Below, in pieces: positions 52,429 to 62,300 of a stretch of DNA of 64,000 nucleotides. Every line of letters begins with the position of its first letter. The first letter of the stretch is position 1. A model generated the notes under the pieces. The model did not search any database. It was not told the DNA's origin and worked only from the letters and a program-made list of their open reading frames with translations. Both the position numbers and the translations under genes were made by a program. Origin of the DNA: an uncultured Cryomorphaceae bacterium (GTDB lineage: Bacteria; Bacteroidota; Bacteroidia; Flavobacteriales; Schleiferiaceae); contig CAKZJV010000007.1 of the NCBI GenBank assembly GCA_937120475.1, forward strand, positions 2,806,068 through 2,870,067, read 5' to 3'.

Positions 52429-55400
52429 CTACTGGTTCTTTTTCTTTTGGATGTAGTTCAAAACCCGCTTTATGGAATCTGTACTTATGGGTTTACTCAC
52501 ATAATCATCCATGCCTTCGCCCAGGAATTTTTCACGATCACCTTCCATGGCATTGGCCGTCATGGCCACAATGGTGGGGCGTTTACGTCCCAGCTTTTTA
52601 ATGATGGCATGCGTAGCTTCCACACCGTCCATTTCCGGCATCTGAACGTCCATAAATACTACATCATAATTTTGCCGGGTAACCGCTTCAACGGCTTCCA
52701 GGCCATTGGCTACCACGTCCATGGAATAACCCATATTCTTCATGGTGAGTACCGCCAGCTTTTGGTTTACCAGGTTATCTTCTGCTAGCAAAATACTAAG
52801 AGGCCTTTCTTCTGCCATTTCTTCTTTTTCTTTTTTGAGCATACGCTCCTCCTTTTCAGGTGATTCCTCCTTAAACACCACTGGTGCTAAAATCCTTAAT
52901 ATCGACTTAAGAAGCAAACTGTGCTTAAAAGGCTTCATATAATAAGCCGAAAAAAGCCGGTTTTTCTGGGCATCGGTTATATCGGGGTAAGCCGAGCTCA
53001 ATAGAATTACCGGAAGCTCCTCCCCGCTGAATTTCTTGCGGATTTTACGGGTGAGCTGTATGCCGTCCATTTCCGGCATTTCGTAGTCCATTATAATGAG
53101 GTCAGAATTCCCTTCCAGTGCTTTTTCGAGGCCGGTGTGAGAGTTGTTTACCGGTTCGGCCACCATGCCCCATTTTTCAAATTGCCGCTTTAGTATTTTG
53201 AGGTTGGTTTCGGAATCATCTATAATGAGCACCTTTTTACCCTCCAGTTTGCGCAGGCCATCCTCTTCAACACTGCGGCTTTTTTCCTCTTTAATTACCT
53301 TTTTGCGAATGGTAAACTGGAAGTTGGAGCCCTGTCCGGGTGTACTATCAATCCAGATGTCGCCTCCCATGAGGTTCACCAGCTTTTTACAGATGGCCAA
53401 GCCCAGGCCGGTGCCACCGTATTTGCGGGTAGTGCTGGAGTCTGCCTGCGTGAAGGCGGTAAACAGGGTCTCAATTTTTTCCTGGCTGATACCAATACCG
53501 GTGTCGCGAACCGAGAAATACACTTCTACTTCATCTTCATTACGACTTTGCAGGTCAACCCGAATGACCACTTCACCGGTATCGGTAAACTTAATGGCGT
53601 TGCCGATGAGGTTGATCAACACTTGTCGTAAACGGGTAATGTCGCCCGAAACAATGTCCGGAACGGAGGGATCAATGAAATAAAGCAGGTCGATACCCTT
53701 TTCCGATACTTTAGCGGAAAGTAACTCCACCGCTTCTTCCACACATTGCGATATCTCAAATGGAAATTCTTCCAATGACATATTGCCTGCCTCTATCTTG
53801 CTGAAATCCAGTATGTCGTTAATGACCGTGAGCAGTGCATCACCACTTAACCGAATGGTATTTACGTAGTCCAGTTGTTCTTCGGAAAGGTGAGTTTGTA
53901 GCAACAGGCTGGTCATACCGATTACCCCGTTCATAGGGGTGCGTATCTCGTGGCTCATGGTAGCCAGGAAATCACTTTTGGCCTTGGCTGCCTCTTCAGC
54001 GGCATCCCTGGCCCCAATAAGTTTTTTGGAAGTGGCTGCCCTTTCCAACTCCGACCCCAACCACTGCGCCATCAGGTTGAGCATATCCTTATCACTCTCG
54101 GTAAAAGGTGTGTGTTTGGGCTTAGTGCCACTAAAATGGAGGGTGCCGTAAAGGGCATCGTTCAGGTAAACCGCGGCACCTATGTAGGATTGGTGTTGTA
54201 ACTTTTCATAAGCCATGAAATCGCAGCGATCGGTTTTACTGACGTCTTCTATGGCTATAGTTTCATTTTGAGATACTACAGCTGCGCAGTAAGTATCTTT
54301 AAGCTGTAATTTTTCTCCGCGATTGAAAAAGCCTTCTCCGGGTACAACTTCTTCAACTTTATAAGTGCCCTCATTCCGGTTGATACACGCAAAAATGGCG
54401 AGGTCCATTTTAAAACGCTCCGCGCCCAACTCCAGGATTTTCTCAATTTTTTCGTTGAGCTTTAGGTTGGTGTCGGAAGAAATAAGGTGAAGGTTACGAA
54501 CCGCCTTTTCGTTGCGGATGAGCATTTTTTCAGCCCTTCTTTTTTCAGTAACATCGTTAATAGTCCATACTACACCATTGTCAAAGTCAAAACCACCTAC
54601 ATCGATAATCCTCCGGGCACCACTCTTGGTAAAGATGGTAAAGAGGAAGTTCTCTATATGTCCACTTTGGAGCATACTTTGGTACAACTCCATAATTTGC
54701 GGAACTTCTTCACTTGGGTAGAGGGTTTCGAACCACTCTTTCACTGTTTTGATCTCATCGGCCGAGTATCCAATAATCTCAGACATTTTTTTGTTGAGAT
54801 ACAAGTGATCATCCTGCACCAGAACGGCACCAACCGGAAGGTTCTCGATCACGTTACGCATACGTTTTTCGCTTACCTCCAGTCGCTCTTTGATCTCCTC
54901 CAATTCCTTCACATATTGGCTGAGCTCCTCTTCGCGGGCGGTAAGCTCCTCCTCACGTACGGTTAACTCTTCATTCAGCTCTTGCTCAGATTCATACATC
55001 CGCTGTAGCTGCAATTCATTCTCCTTACGCCTGGTAATTTCAGTTATGGTACCAATCATTCGTACCGGCTTGGTGCTATCTTTAAAGCCACTTATACGGC
55101 CCTGCAGGCGCAACCAGAACTCGGAACCGTCTTTACGTGTACCTTTATAATCAAACCCGGCCGAAGTAGAAGTAGAGGGGTCTTTGGCATCGGAAATATA
55201 ATTTTCAAAAACACTGCGGAAGTCCGGGTGGATGTGTTTTTGCCAAAACTGGAAATCTTGTTTTTCCTCTGCAGGGTGATCGTAACCGTGTAGCTTCATA
55301 AAGGTGTCATTTAAAAACACCTGGTTGGTTTCCAAATTCCAATCCCATAAACCCTGGTGGGCGTTCTCAAGGGCCATGCTGAGGCGAGTGCTGTAGATAC

Positions 55401-56526
55401 TAATTTCTTCCTGGGCTTTTACCTGCTCGGTAATATTCTTAATAAACCCTGCCGCACCCATTACCCTTTCATGGTTACTGTCATAGATAGGGTTTATAGA
55501 CACTTCCAGCACTTCATCGTTGCGGTACACGGTAAATTGGCACTTTTCGCCCGCAAAGGCCTTGTCGTAGTAAGCGTACCACGAATTGAAACTGGTATGA
55601 TCAAAGGATTTTAAAATATTGGTATTTCCCTCAATGGGCTCAATGCCGGTAAACTCTTTAAATGTCCGGGAAAAGTTTTGGTTACCCTTAACAAGAATAC
55701 CCTCCCGGTTAATGGACCATATTTCCAGGTCGCTGTAATTCATTATGGCATCCAGGTTAGACTTGCCCTCCTCGATAAATGAGTTGGCCAGGTTAAGCTG
55801 CTCTACGGTTTGTGTAAGCTCCTCTTCGCGAACGGCCAGTTCCTGGTTCAATTCCTGTTGTTCTTCCAGGGCTGCCTGGCGGATAGCCTCATTTTGTTTG
55901 TAACTTCTAATCGAAGGAAAAGCCAGTAAAAGGGTAAAAGAAATGTAAATGGCAATGGCACCAATCAGCAAGAACAGGTATATTCTTTCCCGCTCCTGGA
56001 ATTTGGCTTTATTCTCAGCTTCGTAAAGCCGAACATTCTCTTCCAGCAGGCTCAGAAGCAAAGGCTCTATCTCCAAAATATTGTTGGCGTAATTAAAAGC
56101 CCGCAATGAGTCTATTTCACCGGTACAAAATTCATGGAGTTTACGGGCATCCTGTGCCATCTTCCGGAAGTGGAAGTTGATCTTTTGGCGGTTGGCGGTT
56201 AATATCTCATTAAAGGGATCGGTAAGCGGACGGGAAAGTTCTCCCTCGGAAAGCCGGTGGAACTGTTCTTCAAAAAGTTGTATATCCCCGGTTATGGTTT
56301 GGCAATCTTTGGCAGCTGAAACAGCGGGATCATTAAAGGCAATGGAAAGAGCCGACTTAGAGATTTTCTGCGTGAGCATGCGCTGGCGGCCGGCAATATT
56401 AATGCGCTGAGCATCAAATTGCTGCTTCTCTTCCATGTGGCCCACAAAGAAGTAAACCCCGAAGGCAATGCTTACGGTTATGCCCAGGTAAAGAAAAAAA
56501 AGTACACTTAGGTTTTTAACGTTCAA
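52429..56526 (-). CDS. Hybrid sensor histidine kinase with PilJ-like sensor, three PAS, GAF and two receiver domains
   Basis: 1365 residues, TTG start kept because it retains the first membrane helix (about 8-28). Order: PilJ/type-IV-pili-MCP-like periplasmic helical domain (about 30-180, with INIAGRQRMLTQKISKSAL); second helix (about 185-208); coiled coil; PAS 1 (about 265-385), PAS 2 (about 390-510), coiled coil, PAS 3 (about 570-690); GAF (about 700-850); HisKA with FLATMSHEIRTPMNGVIGM; HATPase with LIGNAIKFTDTGEV and YGGTGLGLAICKKL; receiver 1 (LIIMDYEMPEMDG); receiver 2 (VVFMDVQMPEMDG). No HPt domain and no output domain, so the phosphoryl acceptor is elsewhere. Heads the pabB-tilS-dsbD run. 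Signal unknown. Confidence 0.92.
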   Translation of the reverse strand: MNVKNLSVLFFLYLGITVSIAFGVYFFVGHMEEKQQFDAQRINIAGRQRMLTQKISKSALSIAFNDPAVSAAKDCQTITGDIQLFEEQFHRLSEGELSRPLTDPFNEILTANRQKINFHFRKMAQDARKLHEFCTGEIDSLRAFNYANNILEIEPLLLSLLEENVRLYEAENKAKFQERERIYLFLLIGAIAIYISFTLLLAFPSIRSYKQNEAIRQAALEEQQELNQELAVREEELTQTVEQLNLANSFIEEGKSNLDAIMNYSDLEIWSINREGILVKGNQNFSRTFKEFTGIEPIEGNTNILKSFDHTSFNSWYAYYDKAFAGEKCQFTVYRNDEVLEVSINPIYDSNHERVMGAAGFIKNITEQVKAQEEISIYSTRLSMALENAHQGLWDWNLETNQVFLNDTFMKLHGYDHPAEEKQDFQFWQKHIHPDFRSVFENYISDAKDPSTSTSAGFDYKGTRKDGSEFWLRLQGRISGFKDSTKPVRMIGTITEITRRKENELQLQRMYESEQELNEELTVREEELTAREEELSQYVKELEEIKERLEVSEKRMRNVIENLPVGAVLVQDDHLYLNKKMSEIIGYSADEIKTVKEWFETLYPSEEVPQIMELYQSMLQSGHIENFLFTIFTKSGARRIIDVGGFDFDNGVVWTINDVTEKRRAEKMLIRNEKAVRNLHLISSDTNLKLNEKIEKILELGAERFKMDLAIFACINRNEGTYKVEEVVPGEGFFNRGEKLQLKDTYCAAVVSQNETIAIEDVSKTDRCDFMAYEKLQHQSYIGAAVYLNDALYGTLHFSGTKPKHTPFTESDKDMLNLMAQWLGSELERAATSKKLIGARDAAEEAAKAKSDFLATMSHEIRTPMNGVIGMTSLLLQTHLSEEQLDYVNTIRLSGDALLTVINDILDFSKIEAGNMSLEEFPFEISQCVEEAVELLSAKVSEKGIDLLYFIDPSVPDIVSGDITRLRQVLINLIGNAIKFTDTGEVVIRVDLQSRNEDEVEVYFSVRDTGIGISQEKIETLFTAFTQADSSTTRKYGGTGLGLAICKKLVNLMGGDIWIDSTPGQGSNFQFTIRKKVIKEEKSRSVEEDGLRKLEGKKVLIIDDSETNLKILKRQFEKWGMVAEPVNNSHTGLEKALEGNSDLIIMDYEMPEMDGIQLTRKIRKKFSGEELPVILLSSAYPDITDAQKNRLFSAYYMKPFKHSLLLKSILRILAPVVFKEESPEKEERMLKKEKEEMAEERPLSILLAEDNLVNQKLAVLTMKNMGYSMDVVANGLEAVEAVTRQNYDVVFMDVQMPEMDGVEATHAIIKKLGRKRPTIVAMTANAMEGDREKFLGEGMDDYVSKPISTDSIKRVLNYIQKKKNQ

Positions 56527-56604
56527 AATAAGCCCGGCCCGATCAGAAGGTTAGCAAACTCACACTGCGCTCATCAGGTTCCGAAGATAGTATATTTCTT
56601 AATT

Positions 56605-58002
56605 TTAAACGTGAAGAGCACGATTAGCGGTGGCGGCCAAAGCTGCTTCTTTGGTGGCTTCGCTATAAGTGGGGTGGGCGTGGCTAATCCTTGCAATATC
56701 TTCGGCTGAAGCCCTGAACTCCATGGCTACCACGGCTTCAGCAATAAGATCAGCCGCACGAGCCGCAATTATATGTACACCCAGTATTTCATCGGTTTCC
56801 TTGTGGGAGAGTATTTTCACCAGACCTTCAATGTCCATACTGGCCCTTGAACGGCCCAGGGCACGCATAGGGAACTGTCCTGATTTATACTCCACTTTTT
56901 CCTCCTTAAGCTGCTCTTCGGTTTTGCCTACACTGGCCACTTCCGGCCAGGTGTACACCACACCGGGAATAAGGTTGTAATCAATATGTGGTTTTTCACC
57001 GGCAATCAATTCAGCCACCATTACACCTTCTTCTTCAGCCTTATGAGCCAGCATGGCTCCCCTTACTACATCGCCAATGGCGTAAATGTGGGATTGGCTG
57101 GTTTGTAAATGATCGTTTACTTCAACCTGGCCCTTATCGTTGCTTTTTACTCCGGCTTTGTCCAGGTTTAAACCATCGGTGTAAGGCCTTCTGCCTACTG
57201 AAACCAGGCAGTAGTCACCCTCAAAGCTTACTTCATTATCCTTTTTATCGGTAGCCTTAACGGTTATTTGATCATCCTTACGGGTAACTTCCGTTACCTT
57301 ATGGCTGAGGTTGAACTTAACTCCCAGCTTTTTCATGGATTTCATAAGCTCTTTACCCATGGCTCCGTCAAAAGTGGGAATGACGCGATCGAGGTATTCC
57401 ACCACGGTTACCTCTGCTCCCAGGCGAGCATAAACACTACCCAATTCCAAACCGATCACCCCACCACCGATTACAATCAGGTGTTTGGGAATTTCCTTAA
57501 GGGTAAGGGCCTCGGTGCTGCTGATGATACGCTCCTTGTCAAATTTTGCAAAAGGCAGTTCGGTAGGCTTGCTACCGGTGGCAATGATAATGTTCTTGGC
57601 TTCGATCTTCTCTTCCTTATCTCCCTTGATCAAAATAGTATGCTCATCCACAAACGATCCTACTCCCTGGTAAACCTCGATCTTATTTTTATCCATGAGG
57701 TATTTTACACCGTCACAGGTTTGATCCACCACCTTTTGCTTACGGTCGATCATCTGTTTAAAGTTTACCCCCAAATCCTTAAGCTCGATACCATGCTCCT
57801 CAAAGTTTTTATGGGCATTGTGATAATGCTCCGAAGAGTCCAGCAGGGCCTTGGAAGGAATACAGCCAACGTTCAGGCAGGTACCTCCTAAAGTGGGATA
57901 TTTTTCAATAATGGCGGTTTTTAATCCTAATTGTGCGCAACGGATGGCGGCAACATATCCTCCGGGTCCTGAGCCGATTACGGCAACGTCAAACTTTGTC
58001 AT
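56605..58002 (-). CDS. lpd: Dihydrolipoyl dehydrogenase (E3)
   Basis: 465 residues. FAD motif VIGSGPGGYVAAIRCAQLG, redox disulfide GGTCLNVGCIPSK (Cys42, Cys47), NAD motif VIGGGVIGLELGSVYARLG, FAD motif IYAIGDVVRGAMLAHKA and the C-terminal His-Glu in SHAHPTYSEATKEA. It reoxidises lipoyl groups in 2-oxoacid dehydrogenases and the glycine cleavage system, whose P-protein is at 34261-37131. Single gene with its own promoter element at 58029-58036. Confidence 0.96.
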   Translation of the reverse strand: MTKFDVAVIGSGPGGYVAAIRCAQLGLKTAIIEKYPTLGGTCLNVGCIPSKALLDSSEHYHNAHKNFEEHGIELKDLGVNFKQMIDRKQKVVDQTCDGVKYLMDKNKIEVYQGVGSFVDEHTILIKGDKEEKIEAKNIIIATGSKPTELPFAKFDKERIISSTEALTLKEIPKHLIVIGGGVIGLELGSVYARLGAEVTVVEYLDRVIPTFDGAMGKELMKSMKKLGVKFNLSHKVTEVTRKDDQITVKATDKKDNEVSFEGDYCLVSVGRRPYTDGLNLDKAGVKSNDKGQVEVNDHLQTSQSHIYAIGDVVRGAMLAHKAEEEGVMVAELIAGEKPHIDYNLIPGVVYTWPEVASVGKTEEQLKEEKVEYKSGQFPMRALGRSRASMDIEGLVKILSHKETDEILGVHIIAARAADLIAEAVVAMEFRASAEDIARISHAHPTYSEATKEAALAATANRALHV

Positions 58003-58028
58003 GGGAAGTGTAAACTAAATTTTGGCCA

Positions 58029-58036
58029 CAAAGGTA
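58029..58036 (-). promoter_or_regulatory. -7 promoter element (TACCTTTG) for lpd
   Basis: Exact TAnnTTTG on the minus strand, 26 bases before the lpd ATG at 58002. Confidence 0.4.
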
Positions 58037-58138
58037 CTAAAGGCCTCCAAGTGGGGGAGGTAAAAACCATTGAGTTTTCTGATTTTAGAATAGCAGCGTC
58101 AAATGCCGGGAGTATTTTAAGGAGTAGGCATTAAGTTC

Positions 58139-58146
58139 TACTTTTG
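58139..58146 (+). promoter_or_regulatory. -7 promoter element (TACTTTTG) for prfB
   Basis: Exact TAnnTTTG, 8 bases before the prfB ATG at 58155. The predicted leader is a few bases at most. Confidence 0.45.
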
Positions 58147-58154
58147 CCGACTCT

Positions 58155-59265
58155 ATGACAACACAAGAACAGATTAAGGATTTGACCGGGCGCCTGGAAG
58201 CGCTAAGGGGGTACCTTTGACATCGATCAGAAAAAAATACAGATAACCAACGAAGAGGAGAAAACCGCAGTCCCCGATTTTTGGAACAACCCTGAGGAAG
58301 CGGAAAAGGTGATGCGAAAAATTCGTGGTCTCAAATTTTGGGTAGAAACTTTTGAAGAAGCACACACCCAGGGTGAAGAGTTGGAATTGGCTTTGGAGTT
58401 TCACGAGATGGGTGAACTGAGCCTGGAAGAACTTGATGCGCAATACGCCAAAGTGCTCAAAATGGTGGAAGACCTGGAGTTTAGGAATATGCTCTCCGGT
58501 GAAGAGGATAAGTTGAGTGCGGTACTGCAGATTACGGCCGGTGCCGGTGGCACCGAGAGTTGTGATTGGGCCAGTATGCTCATGCGCATGTACCTCCGGT
58601 ACGCTGAGCAGAATAACTATAAAGTCAGGGAAATTAACCACCAGGAAGGTGATGTGGCCGGTATTAAAACGGTTACCCTTGAAATAGAAGGAGAATATGC
58701 CTTCGGCTACCTGAAAAGTGAGAACGGGGTACACCGCCTGGTGCGGATTTCGCCCTTTGACAGCAATGCCAAAAGACACACATCCTTTGCTTCGGTTTAT
58801 GTTTTTCCGTTGGTGGACGATAGCATCGAAATCGATGTTAACCCTTCCGATATTGAATGGGATACTTTCCGTTCGGGCGGTGCCGGTGGACAAAACGTGA
58901 ACAAGGTAGAAACCGGTGTTCGCCTTAAACACAAGCCCTCCGGTATTATCATTGAAAACACCGAGTCGCGCTCTCAATTGCAAAATAAGGAGAAGGCCAT
59001 CCAGCTATTGAAATCGCAGTTGTACGAGATTGAACTGGAAGCTAAAAACCAGAAGCGCGCTGAAATAGAGGCCGGTAAAAAGAAAATAGAATGGGGTTCG
59101 CAAATACGCAATTATGTGCTTCATCCTTATAAACTCATCAAAGACGTACGGACCGGAGAAGAGACCAGCAATGTAGATGAAGTACTGGATGGTTACCTCG
59201 ATAACTTTATCAAGGCCTTTTTAATGCAACAGGGCCAGGGGCAGGAAACGGCAAATACTCAATAG
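58155..59265 (+). CDS. prfB: Peptide chain release factor 2, expressed by programmed +1 frameshift
   Basis: ATG at 58155 opens a 21-codon frame ending at an in-frame TGA (58218-58220). The bases before it, AGGGGGTACCTTTGAC, are the RF2 frameshift site: an SD-like AGGGGG, then the slippery CTT and the UGA stop. A +1 shift continues at GAC (58219) to 59265, giving 369 residues, the normal RF2 length. RF2 hallmarks: the SPF tripeptide in [18 protein letters not shown] and GGQ in [17 protein letters not shown]. It reads UGA and UAA; low RF2 lets the shift happen, an autoregulation known across bacteria. Simple gene calling would start it wrongly at 58309. Confidence 0.96.
58203..58221 (+). promoter_or_regulatory. 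prfB programmed +1 frameshift site
   Basis: CTA AGG GGG TAC CTT TGA C: internal SD-like purines three bases upstream of CTT-TGA, nearly identical to the E. coli site (TAT in place of TAC). The shift moves CUU by one base to UUU. Confidence 0.95.
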
Positions 59266-59380
59266 CAGGCCGGTATTTTTCACAAAAGGCAATCTCTTAC
59301 TCAATGAGGCAGGGAAAGGGCGGTGTTGGCTTTACTGCCTTAGGCTAATTCGCTAAATTTACGAATTGCTATAATGCGTT

Positions 59381-62300
59381 TTGAGTAAAACTTTATCCAT
59401 TTGCTTTTTATCTCTTTCAATTTTGTGGGCAACTCAGGGTTTCGCCCAGAAACCAGCCTTTATTGAAAATAAAGGACAATGGGCTTATAATTTTGATTAC
59501 AGCCTTCCTTTGGGTAAAAGTGAAATTTTCCTGGAAGGAGGGTGTGTTACTTTCAAGCTGGTGCGAAATACCCCGTTTACGCAACACGGTAAAGAGCCTG
59601 ATTTTCATGGGAAGGACCCTGATTCCCTTTTGGAGTCGCACGCCTACCGGATGATTTTTATTGGAGCCAACACTGGCTTAAAGCCGCTGGCACAAAAAAA
59701 GCGCAGAGAGTATCTCAACTTTTTTATCGGTAACGATCCCAAGCGCTGGAAGGGACAGGTAGGGCTATACGAGAAGGTTGAATACCCGAACCTGTACCCG
59801 CGAACAGATGTGGTATATCACTTTTCGCAGGATGGAAACCTCAAGTACGACCTGGTGCTCAAACCAGGTGCTGACCCTGAAAAAATCAGAATAAAATATG
59901 AAGGACAGGAGGGTCTCAAGCTAGTGTACGGCAACCTGATGATTTACACCACCATTGAGAATGTTTTAGAGTCGGCACCTTATGCTTACCAGTGGAGGGA
60001 TGGTAAGCAGTTGGAAATTCCCTGTAGTTACCGGTTGGAGGGTAACATCCTGAGCTTTGAACTTGGGGAATACGACCCCTCTGTGGAATTGATTATTGAT
60101 CCCAAACTGGTATTCAGTACCTATACGGGTTCTACCTATGATAACTTTGGGTTTACCGCTACTTATGCTTCGGATGGTTCGGCCTATGGTGGGGGAGTGG
60201 TTTTTGGTTCGGCTGGAAATTATCCCACCAAACTGGCCTATCAAAGTACAAGTGCCAACGTGGGTGATGAAATGGATATTGCGATTACCAAATTCACCTC
60301 TGACGGGAAGGATATTATTTACAGCACCTACCTGGGTGGGGCTGATAATGAAATGCCCTACAGCTTGCTGGAGGCGCAAAACGGTGACCTGATCATTCTC
60401 GGTAATACCGGCTCTGATAATTTCCCGGTCAGTGCCTCTGCCTTTCAGCCGGCCCTTTCAAAAGGGCCGCAAATAGGTGCTTACCGCACTTACGATGAAG
60501 GGATGGATATTTTCATGGCACGCTTTAGTGCCGGTGGTGATCAATTAATCGGTTCCACTTTTTTAGGCGATACCATGGTGGATGGTTTAAACTCAGGCTT
60601 TAACCTTAACTACGGAGATCGTTTCAGAGGTGATATCGGTGAGGACTCCAACGGGAATATTTATGCCGTGTCCAACACCTTTTCTGCAGATTTCCCCACT
60701 AAGGGTAATCTGGTAGATCGTACGTATGGAGGTGGCCAGGATGGGGTGGTCTTTTCCTTCAATAGCGATTTTAGTACGCTGCGCTGGAGCTCTTTTGTGG
60801 GCGGTGCTGATGACGATGCACTTTTCTCCCTCAAACTGGTGGGCGATACCATGCTTTATATCACCGGGGCCACCAGTTCAACCGGGATGGTGCCAGCGGG
60901 TTTTAACGCCTACCAGAGTTCAAAAATGGGTTTAGGAGATGGTTTTATTGCTGCTTTAAGACCCAATGACGGTTTAATGCAATATGCCACCTATAACGGT
61001 ACTGCGGAAATGGATGCCAATTACTTCCTGGAATTCAACAAGGATGGCGGTATTTACGTTTTTGGTCAGACCCGGGGAGACTACCCGGTGGGGGGTGTAA
61101 ACAATATTTACTCCCAGGATAACGGGCCTCAGTTTATACAGCTTTTTACCCGTGACTTACAAAGCAGTTTAAGATCAACGGTTTTTGGGACAAGCTCCCC
61201 GGATGGCCGGGCCAACATATCACCTATTGCCCTTATGGTTGATGACTGCAAAAACGTGTACGTTTCCGGTTGGGGAGGGGGTAATAACCTGAACCGCAGA
61301 TCGCCTTACTTTCAAGGTACGACCAATGGAATGTACATAACCAACTCGGCCTACCAAAAAAGTACCGATGGAAGTGACTTTTACTTTTTAGTGTTGGATG
61401 CCACCTGGGAAAAGGTGAACTACGCTAGTTATTTTGGCCAGAACGGAGGCACCGGTGATCATGTGGATGGTGGAACCAGCCGTTTTCGAAAAGATGGCAC
61501 CATCTTTCAGGCCGTATGCGCCAGTTGCGGCAGCCCGGCTGGTTTTCCGGTATCGGACAGCGCCTATTCCAGAGTTAACCGCTCCAATGCGGGAGGAAGG
61601 TGTAACCTGGCGGTCTTTAAGTTTTCCATTGAATCCAACCGCGTTATAGCCGATCTTGAATTCAGTGAAGACAGTGCCTGTGTGCCCTACATAGCCAACC
61701 TGATTGACAATAGCTACAATGCGGATCTGGTATTGATGGAGCGCCCTAATCACTCGCTGGATACCCTGCAAACCAGTTTTATAAAGTTGGATAAGACCGG
61801 TTATGAGGAAATCAGGTTTATTGCGATTGACACTACCTGTGACCTATTTGATACCACCAGTTATTTCTTTTATGGTTTTGAAGATTCCCTGGAGGTTGAC
61901 TTTTGGTACACCAAGGATAGTTGTATTAACGATTGGGAGGTCCGTTTTTTCGAAAGCACCAAATTGGGTAGTAACCTGACCTGGAGTTTTGGTGACGGTA
62001 GTTTTTCGCAGGATGATGATCCCGTACACGAATATTCCCTTCCCGGAGATTATAAGGTAACTCTTTACGCTACTAATGCTCAATGCGGTACCCGTGATAG
62101 CATTACCAAAACTATTTCACTGCGAGAACTGAGTAAGGAAAATGATTTCGGAACCAGTTACGATCCCTGTGAAGATAACCTCCAGGCGTCATTTTCCGGA
62201 AAAGGGCTCGGGTTTCAAAAAATGCGTTGGTTTGTTAACGATAGCCTGGTGCAAACCGGGCCTTCCAACGATTTGAAATACACTTTTGGCGATGGCGGAT

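Noticed and set aside
58044-58060. CCTCC-n7-GGAGG hairpin between lpd and prfB
   Set aside because: Only a 5-bp stem and no T-run in either direction; not a convincing terminator or riboswitch.
58174-58983. A 269-codon minus-strand open frame over prfB
   Set aside because: prfB is certain by its GGQ and SPF motifs; the antisense frame has no features.
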